This document shows positions 7,544 through 16,182 of a stretch of DNA of 49,637 nt, piece by piece. Each line of letters begins with the position of its first letter. The first letter of the stretch is position 1. Origin of the DNA: Aeromicrobium sp. (GTDB taxonomy: Bacteria; Actinomycetota; Actinomycetes; Propionibacteriales; Nocardioidaceae). The translations under genes were made by a program, and so were the position numbers. The stretch lies in assembly GCA_023257515.1 (NCBI GenBank), contig JALRCA010000090.1:1-49637 (forward strand), given 5' to 3'. The notes under the pieces were generated by a model. That model did no database searches, had not been told where the DNA came from, and worked only from the letters and a program-made list of their open reading frames with translations.

Positions 7544-8215
7544 GTGAGCGAGCAGCAGCCGGACGCCGCGATGATCGCCGTCCTCGAGCTCGGCCAGGTC
7601 GATGCCGGGGAGTTCGCCGCGTGGTACGACACCGAGCACCTCCCGGAGCGCCGTTCCGTCCCGGGCATCCTGACGGCGCGCCGCTGGCTGTCGACGTCCG
7701 AGCCGGCGACCTCGGTGGCCTTCTACGACCTCCACGGCCTGGAGACGCTGGAGTCCGCCGACTACCGCGCGATCTCGGGTCCGCACCTCTCGCCGTGGTC
7801 GCGCCGGATCATCGAGGCCAGTGCCGACTTCCGCTACTACGAGGTGCGACGTCTCACCGGTGATCCCCGCCCGTCCGCCGAGGAGGCGACCGGCTTCTAC
7901 GTGGTGGGCATGAACGTCGAGGACTCGTTCGACGCCGAGCTCAACGCCTGGTGGGACGAGGAGCACCTGCCTCGCCTGTCGGCCGTGCCCGGGGTCCTCC
8001 GCGCCCGGCGGTTCGTGGCCGTCGAGGGTCCCCACCGGTACCTGGCGGTCTACGACCTCGCATCGCCCGACGTCGTCGGCTCGCCCCCGTGGATGAGCGC
8101 GGCGGAGACGCCGTGGACGCACCGCGTGCGCCCTCGGACCTCCGACCGGTTCAAGCTCGTCTGCCGTCGGCCGCACCCCCACGCTGCGACGCATGCCCGA
8201 GGAGGCACCCGATGA
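7544..8215 (+). CDS. Duplicated dimeric alpha/beta-barrel protein, function unknown
   Basis: 223 residues made of two related halves of about 100 residues. Each half carries the same pattern: an aromatic Trp-Tyr/Trp-Asp-x-Glu-His-Leu-Pro segment (WYDTEHLPERRSVPG; WWDEEHLPRLSAVPG), a RAR-R-F/W strand and a L-x-x-YDL strand. This is the ferredoxin-like fold of EthD/DUF4286-type proteins. In one polypeptide the two halves could form an intramolecular barrel. The GTG start has an excellent GAGAGGAGAG ribosome site; an in-frame ATG upstream lies inside the operator and is not used. First gene of the catabolic operon. Relatives include small decarboxylase/cyclase-like or heme-handling proteins, but I do not assign a reaction. 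Confidence 0.75.
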   Translation: MSEQQPDAAMIAVLELGQVDAGEFAAWYDTEHLPERRSVPGILTARRWLSTSEPATSVAFYDLHGLETLESADYRAISGPHLSPWSRRIIEASADFRYYEVRRLTGDPRPSAEEATGFYVVGMNVEDSFDAELNAWWDEEHLPRLSAVPGVLRARRFVAVEGPHRYLAVYDLASPDVVGSPPWMSAAETPWTHRVRPRTSDRFKLVCRRPHPHAATHARGGTR

Positions 8216-8814
8216 CGACCCTCTACACCGTCCAGTGCAACGTCGACCGCCCGGATCTCGAGGCGGAGTGGAACGCCTGGTACGACGGTCCCAAGACCGC
8301 CCACATGATGGCCAAGCCCCTGTTCCTGAGGTCGCAGCGCTTCCGCGCCCACGCGTTCGACGTCGACACGGCGTACCTCGCGATGTGGGAGCTGGAGTCG
8401 GCCCAGGCGCTGGAGACACCCGAGTACACCGCCACCTGGGGCTGGGACCGTTGGGCGTCGATGATCACCGACTGGGTCCGTGACCTGAGCGTGGCCGACG
8501 CCGGCGAGCGGGTGCCCTTCGCGCCCGGCACGGACGGCGTGGTCCACGCACACCTCGCTTGGTTCGACTCCCCGGTCGACCCGGCGCGCCGGGCCGAGCT
8601 GACGCGGCGTGGGATCGATGCGTCCGCGTGGTGGTGGGGCTCGTGCGGCGGGCTGGACGACTCCGCGCGAGCGGTCGCGCTGCGGATCCACACGGACGAC
8701 CAGCAGGTGCCGACGCAGCGCGTCTTCGAGGGACTCGCGAGCAAGGAGACCGTCTACCGCTCGATCTCCGCCCTGGCCCACGCGGCCCCGTCCGACGCGG
8801 TGCTCGGCGCATGA
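8212..8814 (+). CDS. Second dimeric alpha/beta-barrel-like protein, function unknown
   Basis: 200 residues overlapping the previous gene by four bases. The N-terminal half resembles each repeat of its neighbour (WNAWYDGPKTAHMMAKPLFLRSQRF, then YLAMWELES), but the Glu-His-Leu-Pro core is replaced by PKTAHMM, so the putative active-site Glu-His pair is not conserved in place. The second half (AHLAWFDSP..., then VALRIHTDD) keeps the strand pattern weakly. I therefore read it as a diverged tandem partner. Together with the preceding gene it supplies four related domains at the head of an acyl-CoA operon. Function is unknown. Confidence 0.7.
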   Translation: MTTLYTVQCNVDRPDLEAEWNAWYDGPKTAHMMAKPLFLRSQRFRAHAFDVDTAYLAMWELESAQALETPEYTATWGWDRWASMITDWVRDLSVADAGERVPFAPGTDGVVHAHLAWFDSPVDPARRAELTRRGIDASAWWWGSCGGLDDSARAVALRIHTDDQQVPTQRVFEGLASKETVYRSISALAHAAPSDAVLGA

Positions 8815-9572
8815 GCGGCCGGCGAGTCGTCGTGACGGGCGGTGGCGGTGGCCTGGGCTCGGCGATCGCGCAGGCTCTGGCGCGCCAGGGCGACGAGGTC
8901 GTGGTGGCGGACCGCGACCTGGCGCGCGCCGAGGAGGTGGCCCGCAGCATCGCCGAGAGCGGGGACCGGGCGGTGGCCGTCCAGGTCGACGTCACCCGGT
9001 CGGACTCCTGGGCCGACCTCGTCCGTGCGGCGGACGACCGCGTCGACGTGCTGGTGAACGCGGCCGGTGTGATCGCGCGCGTCACGCTCGAGACGCTGGA
9101 CGCGCGGAGCTGGTCCGACGTCATGTCCGTCAACGTGCTGGGCGCCTCGCTCGGGATCCAGGCCGTCATCCCCGGGATGAAGGCCGCCGGCGCAGGAGTG
9201 GTCGTGAACATCGGGTCGACGGCTGCCCTGCAGGCGCACTCCGACCCGGTCTACTGCACGAGCAAGTGGGCCCTTCGAGGACTCTCCAAGGCCGCGGCCG
9301 TCGAGCTCGCCCCGTTCGGGATCCGGGTCGGCTGCGTGCACCCGGGACTCGTGCCGACCGAGCTCACCAGCTCCGCCGAGCACTACGTCGCCGCCGCCCT
9401 GCACGCCAGTCCGCTCGGTCGTCTCGCCGACGGTCGGGCGATCGCCGAGGCCGTCAGCTACCTGGCCGGTGCCAGCGCGGTCACGGGGGTCGACCTCGAG
9501 GTCGACGGCGGGTACACGGTCGGCGGCGCGGTCTGGGCGCGCCGGCAGTTCACGCGGGCGCAGGAGGCGTGA
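8811..9572 (+). CDS. SDR-family dehydrogenase (classical)
   Basis: 253 residues, classical short-chain dehydrogenase. The cofactor loop TGGGGGLG (about residues 9-16), the NAAG motif and the catalytic Ser136, Tyr148 and Lys152 (YCTSK) are all in place; DGGYTVGG closes the fold. Asp34 after the second strand (VVADRD) favours NAD over NADP. It overlaps both neighbours by one to four bases, so it is made with the cluster. A likely role is oxidation of a ring or chain hydroxyl on a CoA ester, as BadH does for 2-hydroxycyclohexanecarboxyl-CoA; the substrate is inferred. Confidence 0.87.
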   Translation: MSGRRVVVTGGGGGLGSAIAQALARQGDEVVVADRDLARAEEVARSIAESGDRAVAVQVDVTRSDSWADLVRAADDRVDVLVNAAGVIARVTLETLDARSWSDVMSVNVLGASLGIQAVIPGMKAAGAGVVVNIGSTAALQAHSDPVYCTSKWALRGLSKAAAVELAPFGIRVGCVHPGLVPTELTSSAEHYVAAALHASPLGRLADGRAIAEAVSYLAGASAVTGVDLEVDGGYTVGGAVWARRQFTRAQEA

Positions 9573-10789
9573 TGGCCGAGCGCACAGGACCGTTGGACGG
9601 TGTCCGGGTCGTCGACATGACGACGTCCTACGCGGGACCGACCGCGAGCATGTACCTCGCCGACCTGGGTGCCACCGTGATCAAGGTCGAGCGACCGGGG
9701 CGGGGTGACGACGCGCGGCACTGGGGCCCACCCTTCGACGGCGGCACGTCCGCGTGGTTCGCCTCGGCCAACCGGAACAAGCAGTCCGTCGTGATCGACG
9801 TGCGCGACGAGCTCGGGCGCGAGGCGCTCGGGCGGCTGCTGGACGGAGCCGACGTGTTCCTGCAGAACGTCAACCCCGCCAAGCTCGCCCGGCTCGGCAT
9901 CGACGCCGACACGTTGCGGGCCCGCAACCCGCGCCTGGTCTACTGCGCGCTGTCCGGGTTCGGCCTCGACGGTCCGGACCGCGACCTGGCGGGCTACGAC
10001 CTCGTCGCGCAGGCCCGGTCGGGGCTCATGTCCGTGACCGGCGCGCAGGGCGGCACCCCGCAGCGCGTGTCGACGGCGCTGTCGGACATCGCGTCCGGCA
10101 TGGCCGCGGCGATCGCGATCAGTGCTGCGTTGGTGCGGCAGCGTGACCGGGGAGAGGGAGAGGTCATCGACGTCTCCCTGCTCGAGACCGACCTCGCGCT
10201 CATGGCGCCACGGATCGCGGCGTTCCACGCCGGCGAGGCCCTCCCGGCCCCGAGTGGCGGCACCGACTCGGTGCTCGCGCTCTACCAGTCGTTCGAGACC
10301 GCCGACCGCACGATCGTGGTCGCCGTCGGCAACGACGCCATGTGGCTGAGGTTCTGCGGCGTCGTGGGCCTCGAGGATCTGGCCGCCGACCTCGCCCTGC
10401 GGGACAACGCGGGCCGCCGCGCGCAGCGTCAGCGGATCATCGAGGCCGTCGCCGCGCGTCTGGTCACGCGCACGGCCCGGGAGTGGCTCGACGACCTGGC
10501 CGGCGCCGAGGTGCCGGCGGCACCCGTGCAGACGCTCGCCGACGTCGTGTCCGACCCGCACGTCGTCGCTCGCGGGTCGGTTCTCCCGGTCCCTGGTTCC
10601 GACGGTCGCCTCGTGTCGGTGCGCAGCCCGTTCCGCCTGGCCTCCGTCCCGCCCCGGAACGAGCGCTTCCCGGGCCTGGGTGACGACACGCGGTCGGTCA
10701 TGCTCGACCTCGGGTACGACGGGGACGACCTCGCGCGGCTCACGGCCGGTTCCCCGGCGGCGCCCACGACCGCAGGAGCCGGGTCGTGA
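9572..10789 (+). CDS. Class III (CaiB/BaiF) CoA-transferase
   Basis: 405 residues. Moves CoA between carboxylic acids through an aspartyl-CoA anhydride. The N-terminal GVRVVDMTTSYAGP, the transferase-type segment GYDLVAQARSGLMSVTG and the candidate nucleophile Asp172 in TALSDIASGMAAA are intact. The Gln and Ser-Gly around residues 147-151 are typical of transferases rather than racemases, in contrast to the second family member at 18886. It may activate the free acid, or recycle CoA from the product acid. Start ATG overlaps the SDR stop by one base. Confidence 0.88.
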   Translation: MAERTGPLDGVRVVDMTTSYAGPTASMYLADLGATVIKVERPGRGDDARHWGPPFDGGTSAWFASANRNKQSVVIDVRDELGREALGRLLDGADVFLQNVNPAKLARLGIDADTLRARNPRLVYCALSGFGLDGPDRDLAGYDLVAQARSGLMSVTGAQGGTPQRVSTALSDIASGMAAAIAISAALVRQRDRGEGEVIDVSLLETDLALMAPRIAAFHAGEALPAPSGGTDSVLALYQSFETADRTIVVAVGNDAMWLRFCGVVGLEDLAADLALRDNAGRRAQRQRIIEAVAARLVTRTAREWLDDLAGAEVPAAPVQTLADVVSDPHVVARGSVLPVPGSDGRLVSVRSPFRLASVPPRNERFPGLGDDTRSVMLDLGYDGDDLARLTAGSPAAPTTAGAGS

Positions 10790-11592
10790 CCGCGGTGTCG
10801 ACCCAGGCCTGCGGTGCCGTCCTGCGGGTCACGATCGAGCGGCCGGAGGCCCACAACGCGCTGAACCGCGAGGTCCTCCAGGGCCTGGCGCGGGCGATCG
10901 AGGGCGCCGAGGCCGATCCGGCCGTCCGAGCCGTCGTCCTGACGGGGCGCGGCACCACGGCGTTCAGTGCCGGCGCGGACCTGAAGGAGATCGCGGCCAT
11001 GGGTCCTGACGAGGCCGCGGACGCGATCGCGGCCGGTCAGGCGACCATGGACCGCGTCGCGGCCGCGGACGTCCCCGTGGTGGCTGCCGTCGACGGTCTC
11101 GCCCTGGGCGGTGGGTTCGAGCTGGCGCTCGCGGCGACGTTCACCGTGCTGTCCGAGAGTGCGTCGCTGGGCCTGCCGGAGTCCGGCCTCGGGCTCATCC
11201 CCGGCTACGGGGGCACCCAGCGGCTCCCGCGGGCGATCGGCGCGCGCACGGCCACCTACCTCATGACGACCGGGACGCGACTCGACGCCCGGCGTGCCTA
11301 CGAGCTCGGGTTGTCCCCGGTCGCGCCGGTCCCCTCGGCGCGGCTGGTCGACACGGCCCACGAGATCGCCGACCGGATCGCGGCCCAGGGTCCCCGAGCG
11401 GTCCGTTCGATCCTGCGCGCGGTGCGCGGCGGGGCCGACGGGTCGCTCGCCACAGGGCTCGGTCTCGAGGCCGGGCTCGCCGCCCTGGCCGTCGCCGGTG
11501 CCGAGTCCGCCGAGGGTGTCGAGGCGTTCCTCGCGCGCCGCACGCCGCGATTCGTCGACGGCGCGTCGAACGGCGAGGAGGCGGTGTCATGA
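10786..11592 (+). CDS. Enoyl-CoA hydratase (crotonase family)
   Basis: 268 residues. Adds water to a 2-enoyl-CoA. Both catalytic glutamates are present: the one in LGGGFELAL and the one twenty residues later in LPESGLGLIPG, the same spacing as Glu144/Glu164 of the rat enzyme. The oxyanion loop SAGADLKEI and the GYGGTQRLPR helix are canonical, so true hydratase activity is expected. GTG start, overlapping the CoA-transferase by four bases. In the proposed pathway it would fill the BadK-like step after an acyl-CoA dehydrogenase. Confidence 0.9.
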   Translation: MTAVSTQACGAVLRVTIERPEAHNALNREVLQGLARAIEGAEADPAVRAVVLTGRGTTAFSAGADLKEIAAMGPDEAADAIAAGQATMDRVAAADVPVVAAVDGLALGGGFELALAATFTVLSESASLGLPESGLGLIPGYGGTQRLPRAIGARTATYLMTTGTRLDARRAYELGLSPVAPVPSARLVDTAHEIADRIAAQGPRAVRSILRAVRGGADGSLATGLGLEAGLAALAVAGAESAEGVEAFLARRTPRFVDGASNGEEAVS

Positions 11593-12812
11593 CCGTCGAG
11601 ACGCTCGACCTGGACGTCGACCCCGCCACCTACGTCGCGATCCACGACCGGCTCGACGAGCCGACCGCCGATCTCGCCCTCGACGAGCGGGAGCGTGAGG
11701 TCCGCGCGGTGACCCGCGCCGTGGTGGCGCACGAGGTCGCACCGAGGGCTGCGGCGCTCGACGAGACGGGGACGTTCGCCCACGAGAGCGTCCAGGCGCT
11801 CGCGCGCGCCGGTCTCGGTGGACTGATCTTCCCGACGCACCTGGGTGGCACGAACGACTCGAACGTCGCGTACGCCGTGGCCCTGGAGGAGGTCGCCGCG
11901 GGATGCGCTGCGACGAGTCTCGTCCTCATGACGCAGATGCACGCGGCCTACCCCATCCTCCTGGCGGGAACGTCCGAGCAGCAGCAACGCCACGTCCCCG
12001 GGCTGCTCGACGTCACGCGCTACGGCTCGCTCGCGATCACCGAGCCCGGGGCGGGGTCCGACGTCTCCGGCCTCGCGACGACCGCCACCCCGACCGCGGA
12101 CGGGTGGCGGCTGAGCGGCCAGAAGACCTTCATCACCTCGGGGGACCGCGCCGACGTGATCATCTGCTTCGCCACGACGGACCGCACGCGTGGCCGCGAC
12201 GGCGTCACGGCCTTCATCCTCGAGGGGGACTGGCGCGGGGTCGTGCACGGGCAGCCCTTCGTCAAGCTGGGCATGCACGGCTCCACCACGGCCGAGCTGT
12301 TCCTCGACGGCGTCGAGGTGCCGCGCAGCCACCTGCTCGGGGACGAGGGCCAGGGCTGGCGCGTCGTCATGGGCTCGGTCGTCAAGTCGCGCATCAGCGC
12401 GGCCGCCCAGGGCGTCGGTCTCGCGCGGGCCGCCTACGCACGGACGCTGGCGGTGCTGGACCGGCTCCACGACGGCCGCTGGCCCGCCGAGGCCGCCTTC
12501 GCACTGGCCGGTCTCCGCAGCCGGATCCTGCAGGCGCGTCTGCTCCTGCACGCGACCGCCCGGCTCGCCGATGCGGACCCGGGCCCGAGTGCCGGCCAGG
12601 TCGCCCTGATGAAGCAGGCGTGCACGGACCTCGGGTTCGAGGTGGCGGTGGAGGCCGCCCGGATCCTCGGTCCGTACGGCGACCTCGCCGCCCTCGGCGT
12701 CGAGCGCTGCCTGCGCGACGCCAAGGTGACGCAGATCTACGACGGCACCAACGAGGTGCAGCGACTCCTGGTGGGTCGTGAGACGACTCGCAGCTGGAAG
12801 GACCAGGCATGA
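11589..12812 (+). CDS. Acyl-CoA dehydrogenase
   Basis: 407 residues with all three ACAD domains: helical N-terminus, beta domain with ITEPGAGSDVSG and GQKTFITSGD (FAD contacts), and C-terminal helices ending VTQIYDGTNEVQR. In most family members the base is the Glu of YEGT; here that position is Asp385 (YDGT). Asp is known in this slot in some members but is the minority choice, so rate or substrate range may differ. It introduces the alpha,beta double bond and passes electrons to ETF; no etf genes are in the window. Four-base overlaps on both sides. Confidence 0.88.
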   Translation: MTVETLDLDVDPATYVAIHDRLDEPTADLALDEREREVRAVTRAVVAHEVAPRAAALDETGTFAHESVQALARAGLGGLIFPTHLGGTNDSNVAYAVALEEVAAGCAATSLVLMTQMHAAYPILLAGTSEQQQRHVPGLLDVTRYGSLAITEPGAGSDVSGLATTATPTADGWRLSGQKTFITSGDRADVIICFATTDRTRGRDGVTAFILEGDWRGVVHGQPFVKLGMHGSTTAELFLDGVEVPRSHLLGDEGQGWRVVMGSVVKSRISAAAQGVGLARAAYARTLAVLDRLHDGRWPAEAAFALAGLRSRILQARLLLHATARLADADPGPSAGQVALMKQACTDLGFEVAVEAARILGPYGDLAALGVERCLRDAKVTQIYDGTNEVQRLLVGRETTRSWKDQA

Positions 12813-13570
12813 GCGTGGAGAGGACCCTCGAGGGCCGGGTGGCGATCGTCACCGGCGCCGGACGCGGTCTCGGCAGGAGCATGGCGACCGCGCTGAGCGC
12901 GGCGGGCGCCGCCGTCAGCGTGGCGGCGCGCAGCGCCGACGAGCTCGACTCCTTCGTCGCCGACACGACGGCGGCCGGAGGACGCGCCCTCGCGTGTCCG
13001 ACCGACGTCACGGACGAGGACGCGGTCGAGCACCTCGTGGCCTCCACGCTGGAGCACTTCGGCCGGGTCGACGTCCTGGTGAACAACTCGGGCATCGTCG
13101 CGACGACACCGCTCCTGGAGCAGTCTGCCGACGAGTGGGACCGGGTCGTCGCCACGAACCTGCGGGGGACCTACCTCGCGACGCGCGCCGTGGGGCGCCA
13201 CTTGGTCGGACAGGGCTCGGGGAAGGTCGTCAACATCGCGTCGAACTTCGCGCTCAAGGGCGTGTCGCACCACGCGGCGTACTCGGCGTCCAAGGCCGGT
13301 GTCATCGCCTTCACGCGTTCGATGGCCGTCGAGTGGGCGCGCCACGGCGTCCAGGTCAACGCGATCGCGCCCGGCTACTTCGCGACCCCCCTGAACGCCG
13401 AGCTCCGCGAGGACGAGGCGACGGTGGAGCGGGTCGTCCGTGCGATCCCGGCGCGGCGCATGGGCGAGGCAGCCGAGCTCGCTCCGTGGATCGTGCTCCT
13501 GGCCGGCAGCGCGTCGGACTTCATGACCGGCGAGGTCGTCGTGATCGACGGGGGGCAGAGCGTCCGATGA
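12809..13570 (+). CDS. SDR-family dehydrogenase (FabG/BadH-like)
   Basis: 253 residues. Cofactor loop TGAGRGLG (15-22), NNSG motif (92-95), catalytic Ser145, Tyr158 and Lys162 (YSASK) and the C-terminal DGGQ are all intact. Arg41 after the second strand (VAARSADE) suggests NADP, unlike the first SDR of the cluster. It lies between an acyl-CoA dehydrogenase and hydroxyacyl-CoA dehydrogenases, with four-base overlaps. It probably oxidises a beta-hydroxyacyl-CoA or cyclic alcohol. BadH-type, FabG-type and 3-oxoacyl reductase roles cannot be separated from sequence alone. Confidence 0.87.
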   Translation: MSVERTLEGRVAIVTGAGRGLGRSMATALSAAGAAVSVAARSADELDSFVADTTAAGGRALACPTDVTDEDAVEHLVASTLEHFGRVDVLVNNSGIVATTPLLEQSADEWDRVVATNLRGTYLATRAVGRHLVGQGSGKVVNIASNFALKGVSHHAAYSASKAGVIAFTRSMAVEWARHGVQVNAIAPGYFATPLNAELREDEATVERVVRAIPARRMGEAAELAPWIVLLAGSASDFMTGEVVVIDGGQSVR

Positions 13571-14478
13571 GTACTCCCACGACCGGACCCGACGGGCTGG
13601 AAGGGCGCGACCCCCGCACGGTCGCCGTCCTCGGCGCCGGGACCATGGGCTCGGGGATCGCCGTCGTGATGGCGCGCGCCCTGCACCGCACGATCCTGTT
13701 CGACGTCGACGAGGCGAACCTGCAGCGGGGCCTGGACACCGTCCACGGCTTCTTCGACAAGAGCGTGGAGCGCGGCAAGCTGACGGCGCCGCTCGCGGCG
13801 GCGGCGAAGGCGTCGCTCGTGGGGACGACCGACCTGGCCGACCTGGCGGCCAGCGACGTCGTGGTCGAGGCCGTCTACGAGGACCTCGCCCTGAAGAAGG
13901 AGCTGTTCGGGGCGCTGGACGACCTCGTGCCGGACACGACGCTGTTCCACACGAACACCTCGACGCTGTCGGTCACCGGCATCGCCTCGGGGTCGCGGCT
14001 TCCCGAGCGCGTGGTGGGCACCCACTACTGCAACCCCGCGCCTCTCATGAAGCTCGTCGAGGTGGCCGACGGACGGCACACGGCGTCGTGGGCCAGGGCC
14101 GCGACCATCGACTTCCTCGAGTCCCTCGGCAAGACCACCGTCGTCACGAAGGACCGGCCGGGCTTCATCGTGAACCGCTTCCTCATCCCGTGGGAGAACT
14201 CGTGCATCCGCGCGCTGGAGTCCGGGCTCGGCACGAAGGAGTCGATCGACGCCGCCGTCCTCGGTGCCCTCGGCCACCCGATGGGTCCGTTCAGGCTGCT
14301 CGACATCGTCGGGATGGACATCCACCAGCAGGTCGCCACACGCCTGTACGAGCAGCTGCGCGACCCCCGGTTCTTCCCCCCGCCGATGGTCGAGCGGATG
14401 GTCGCCGCGGGCGACCTGGGCCGCAAGACCGGACGCGGATTCTACGACTACGACGACACCCGCCTGTTCGGGTCGTGA
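13567..14478 (+). CDS. 3-hydroxyacyl-CoA dehydrogenase (first of three)
   Basis: 303 residues of the HAD/L-gulonate dehydrogenase type. The Rossmann motif VLGAGTMGSGIA is followed by the active-site segment GTHYCNPAPLMKLVEV, where the catalytic His is kept but the usual FFNP is YCNP. The remaining motifs are KDRPGFIVNR and a C-terminal GRKTGRGFYDY. It oxidises (S)-3-hydroxyacyl-CoA with NAD. It overlaps the SDR stop by four bases; eleven bases follow before the next paralogue. The altered FF pair suggests a different acyl pocket from its two paralogues. Confidence 0.88.
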   Translation: MSTPTTGPDGLEGRDPRTVAVLGAGTMGSGIAVVMARALHRTILFDVDEANLQRGLDTVHGFFDKSVERGKLTAPLAAAAKASLVGTTDLADLAASDVVVEAVYEDLALKKELFGALDDLVPDTTLFHTNTSTLSVTGIASGSRLPERVVGTHYCNPAPLMKLVEVADGRHTASWARAATIDFLESLGKTTVVTKDRPGFIVNRFLIPWENSCIRALESGLGTKESIDAAVLGALGHPMGPFRLLDIVGMDIHQQVATRLYEQLRDPRFFPPPMVERMVAAGDLGRKTGRGFYDYDDTRLFGS

Positions 14479-14488
14479 GGAGACGACG

Positions 14489-15409
14489 ATGACCACGACG
14501 ACCACCGAGCTGCGGCACGTCGGTGTCCTCGGCCTGGGCACGATGGGCGCCGGGATCGCCCAGGTGCTGGCGGCCTCGGGACGCGACGTCACCGTCCTGG
14601 AGCAGGACGGCGCGCGCATCGCCGCAGGACGCGCGCGGCTGGAGGCCTCGTTGGACCGCGACGTCGCGCGGGGCCGCACCACCGAGGCCGAGCGCGCGGC
14701 CGTCCTCGAGCGGGTGTGGTGCACGTCGAGCCTCGTGGACCTCGCCCCCGTCGACCTCGTCGTGGAGTCGGTGTCGGAGGACCTCGCGGTCAAGCGTGCC
14801 GTGCTGGACCGGGTCGCCGCCACGGTCGCCCCCGACGTGCCGATCGTCACCAACACGTCCGCCCTGTCCGTGACCGAGCTCGCGACCGGGCTGCCCGGTC
14901 CGGAGCGGTTCGCAGGCCTGCACTTCTTCAACCCGGCGCCGGCGATGCGGACGGTCGAGGTCGTGCCCGGGCTGCGGACGACGCCCGAGCTGGTCGAGCG
15001 TCTGGTCGCCCTCGTCGAGTCCTTGGCCGACAAGATCGCCGTCGTCGTGAAGGACCGTCCGGGGTTCCTGGTCAACTCCCTGCTCCTGCCCTACCTCAAC
15101 GACGTGGTGCAGGAGCTCGACGACGACCTGGCGACGGCCGAGGACATCGACGTCGCCCTGCAGCTGGGTCTGGGCTACCGCACAGGCCCCCTCGCGATGC
15201 TCGACCTGATCGGGCTCGACGTGCACCTCCAGGCGACGACCGCGCTCCACGCGGCCACCGCCGACCCTCGGTACGCGCCGCCGCCGTTGCTGCGCCAGAT
15301 GGTGGCCGACGGCCGCCTCGGCGACAAGTCCGGTGACGGCTTCCGCACCCATCCGTCCCCCGCGGCCTCGCCGCGACCCGTCTCGCCCCACGACAGGAGT
15401 CCGGCATGA
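14489..15409 (+). CDS. 3-hydroxyacyl-CoA dehydrogenase (second of three)
   Basis: 306 residues. VLGLGTMGAGIAQ Rossmann loop, GLHFFNPAPAMRTVEVV with the catalytic His, VVKDRPGFLVNSLLLPYLNDVV and C-terminal GDKSGDGF. It is closer to the 3-hydroxybutyryl-CoA dehydrogenase pattern than its predecessor. It carries an extra Pro/Ser-rich tail of about 20 residues after the domain. The start follows a gaggagacgacg ribosome site. Its stop overlaps the next start by four bases. Several HADs in tandem would be needed if the pathway includes more than one hydroxyacyl intermediate. Confidence 0.88.
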   Translation: MTTTTTELRHVGVLGLGTMGAGIAQVLAASGRDVTVLEQDGARIAAGRARLEASLDRDVARGRTTEAERAAVLERVWCTSSLVDLAPVDLVVESVSEDLAVKRAVLDRVAATVAPDVPIVTNTSALSVTELATGLPGPERFAGLHFFNPAPAMRTVEVVPGLRTTPELVERLVALVESLADKIAVVVKDRPGFLVNSLLLPYLNDVVQELDDDLATAEDIDVALQLGLGYRTGPLAMLDLIGLDVHLQATTALHAATADPRYAPPPLLRQMVADGRLGDKSGDGFRTHPSPAASPRPVSPHDRSPA

Positions 15410-16182
15410 CCTACGACGACATCCTCACGCACGTCGACGACGCGGTGCTGACGATCACGATCGACCGCCCGGACCAGGGCAACAAGCTGCGGCACCAGAC
15501 GTGCCTGGAGCTGGTCGACGCCCTCCAGCGCCTGCGTCTCGATCGCGAGCTGCGAGCCGCCGTGCTCACCGGCAGCGGAGACAGGTTCTTCTGCATCGGC
15601 GGCGAGCACGATCCTGCGACGTCCCTCGACCAGTCGCAGGTGCTGCCGATCATCGACGTGTACCAGGCCATCGACACCACGCCCAAGCCAGTCGTGGCCG
15701 CGGTGAACGGCTTCGCCGTGGGCGGCGGCAACGTGCTCAACACCGTGTGCGACCTGTCCGTCGCCGCACGGGACGCGGTGTTCCGGCAGGTCGGGCCCCT
15801 GGTCGGCAGCTTCGACGCCGGGTACGGCACGTGGTACCTCGAGGACACGATCGGGCGCAAGCGGGCCAAGGAGCTGTGGTACCTGAACCGCAAGTACACC
15901 GCCGACCAGGCCCTCGCGCTGGGGCTGGTGAACGAGGTCGTCGCACCGGAGGACGTGGTGGGACGGGCGACCGAGCTGGCGCGCGAGATCAGCACGCGCA
16001 GCCCGCTGGCCATCGCCGGCCTGAAGGGGGCGTTCTCGGCCCGGCACAACGGAGTGTCCGGTCAGGCGCGCATGGCCCACGACCAGCAGCTCACGCTCTA
16101 CCTGCAGACGCGCGAGGCGCAGGAGGTGAGCCAGGCGTTCGGGGAGCGTCGCTCGCCCGACCCCGAGAGCTTCTGGCTGTGA
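15406..16182 (+). CDS. BadI/MenB-type crotonase, probable beta-ketoacyl-CoA ring-cleavage hydrolase
   Basis: 258 residues of the crotonase branch that holds MenB (naphthoate synthase) and BadI (2-ketocyclohexanecarboxyl-CoA hydrolase). The branch signature is complete: oxyanion loop FFCIGGEHD (61-69), NGFAVGGGNVL (101-111), QVGPLVGSFDAGYGT with Ser135, Asp137 and Tyr140, then KRAKELWYLNRKY. The hydratase glutamates are absent, as expected. No menaquinone genes are near, whereas a ligase, acyl-CoA dehydrogenases, a crotonase and SDRs are. So hydrolytic opening of a 2-oxo-ring carboxyl-CoA (BadI-like) is the preferred reading. Ring size and substituents are unknown. Clustering with BadI rather than MenB needs a tree. 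Confidence 0.8.
   Translation: MTYDDILTHVDDAVLTITIDRPDQGNKLRHQTCLELVDALQRLRLDRELRAAVLTGSGDRFFCIGGEHDPATSLDQSQVLPIIDVYQAIDTTPKPVVAAVNGFAVGGGNVLNTVCDLSVAARDAVFRQVGPLVGSFDAGYGTWYLEDTIGRKRAKELWYLNRKYTADQALALGLVNEVVAPEDVVGRATELAREISTRSPLAIAGLKGAFSARHNGVSGQARMAHDQQLTLYLQTREAQEVSQAFGERRSPDPESFWL

Noticed and set aside
15406-16182. Assignment as MenB of menaquinone synthesis
   Set aside because: The active-site pattern is shared by MenB and BadI, but no other men gene is present and all neighbours are acyl-CoA catabolic. MenB is kept as an alternative only.
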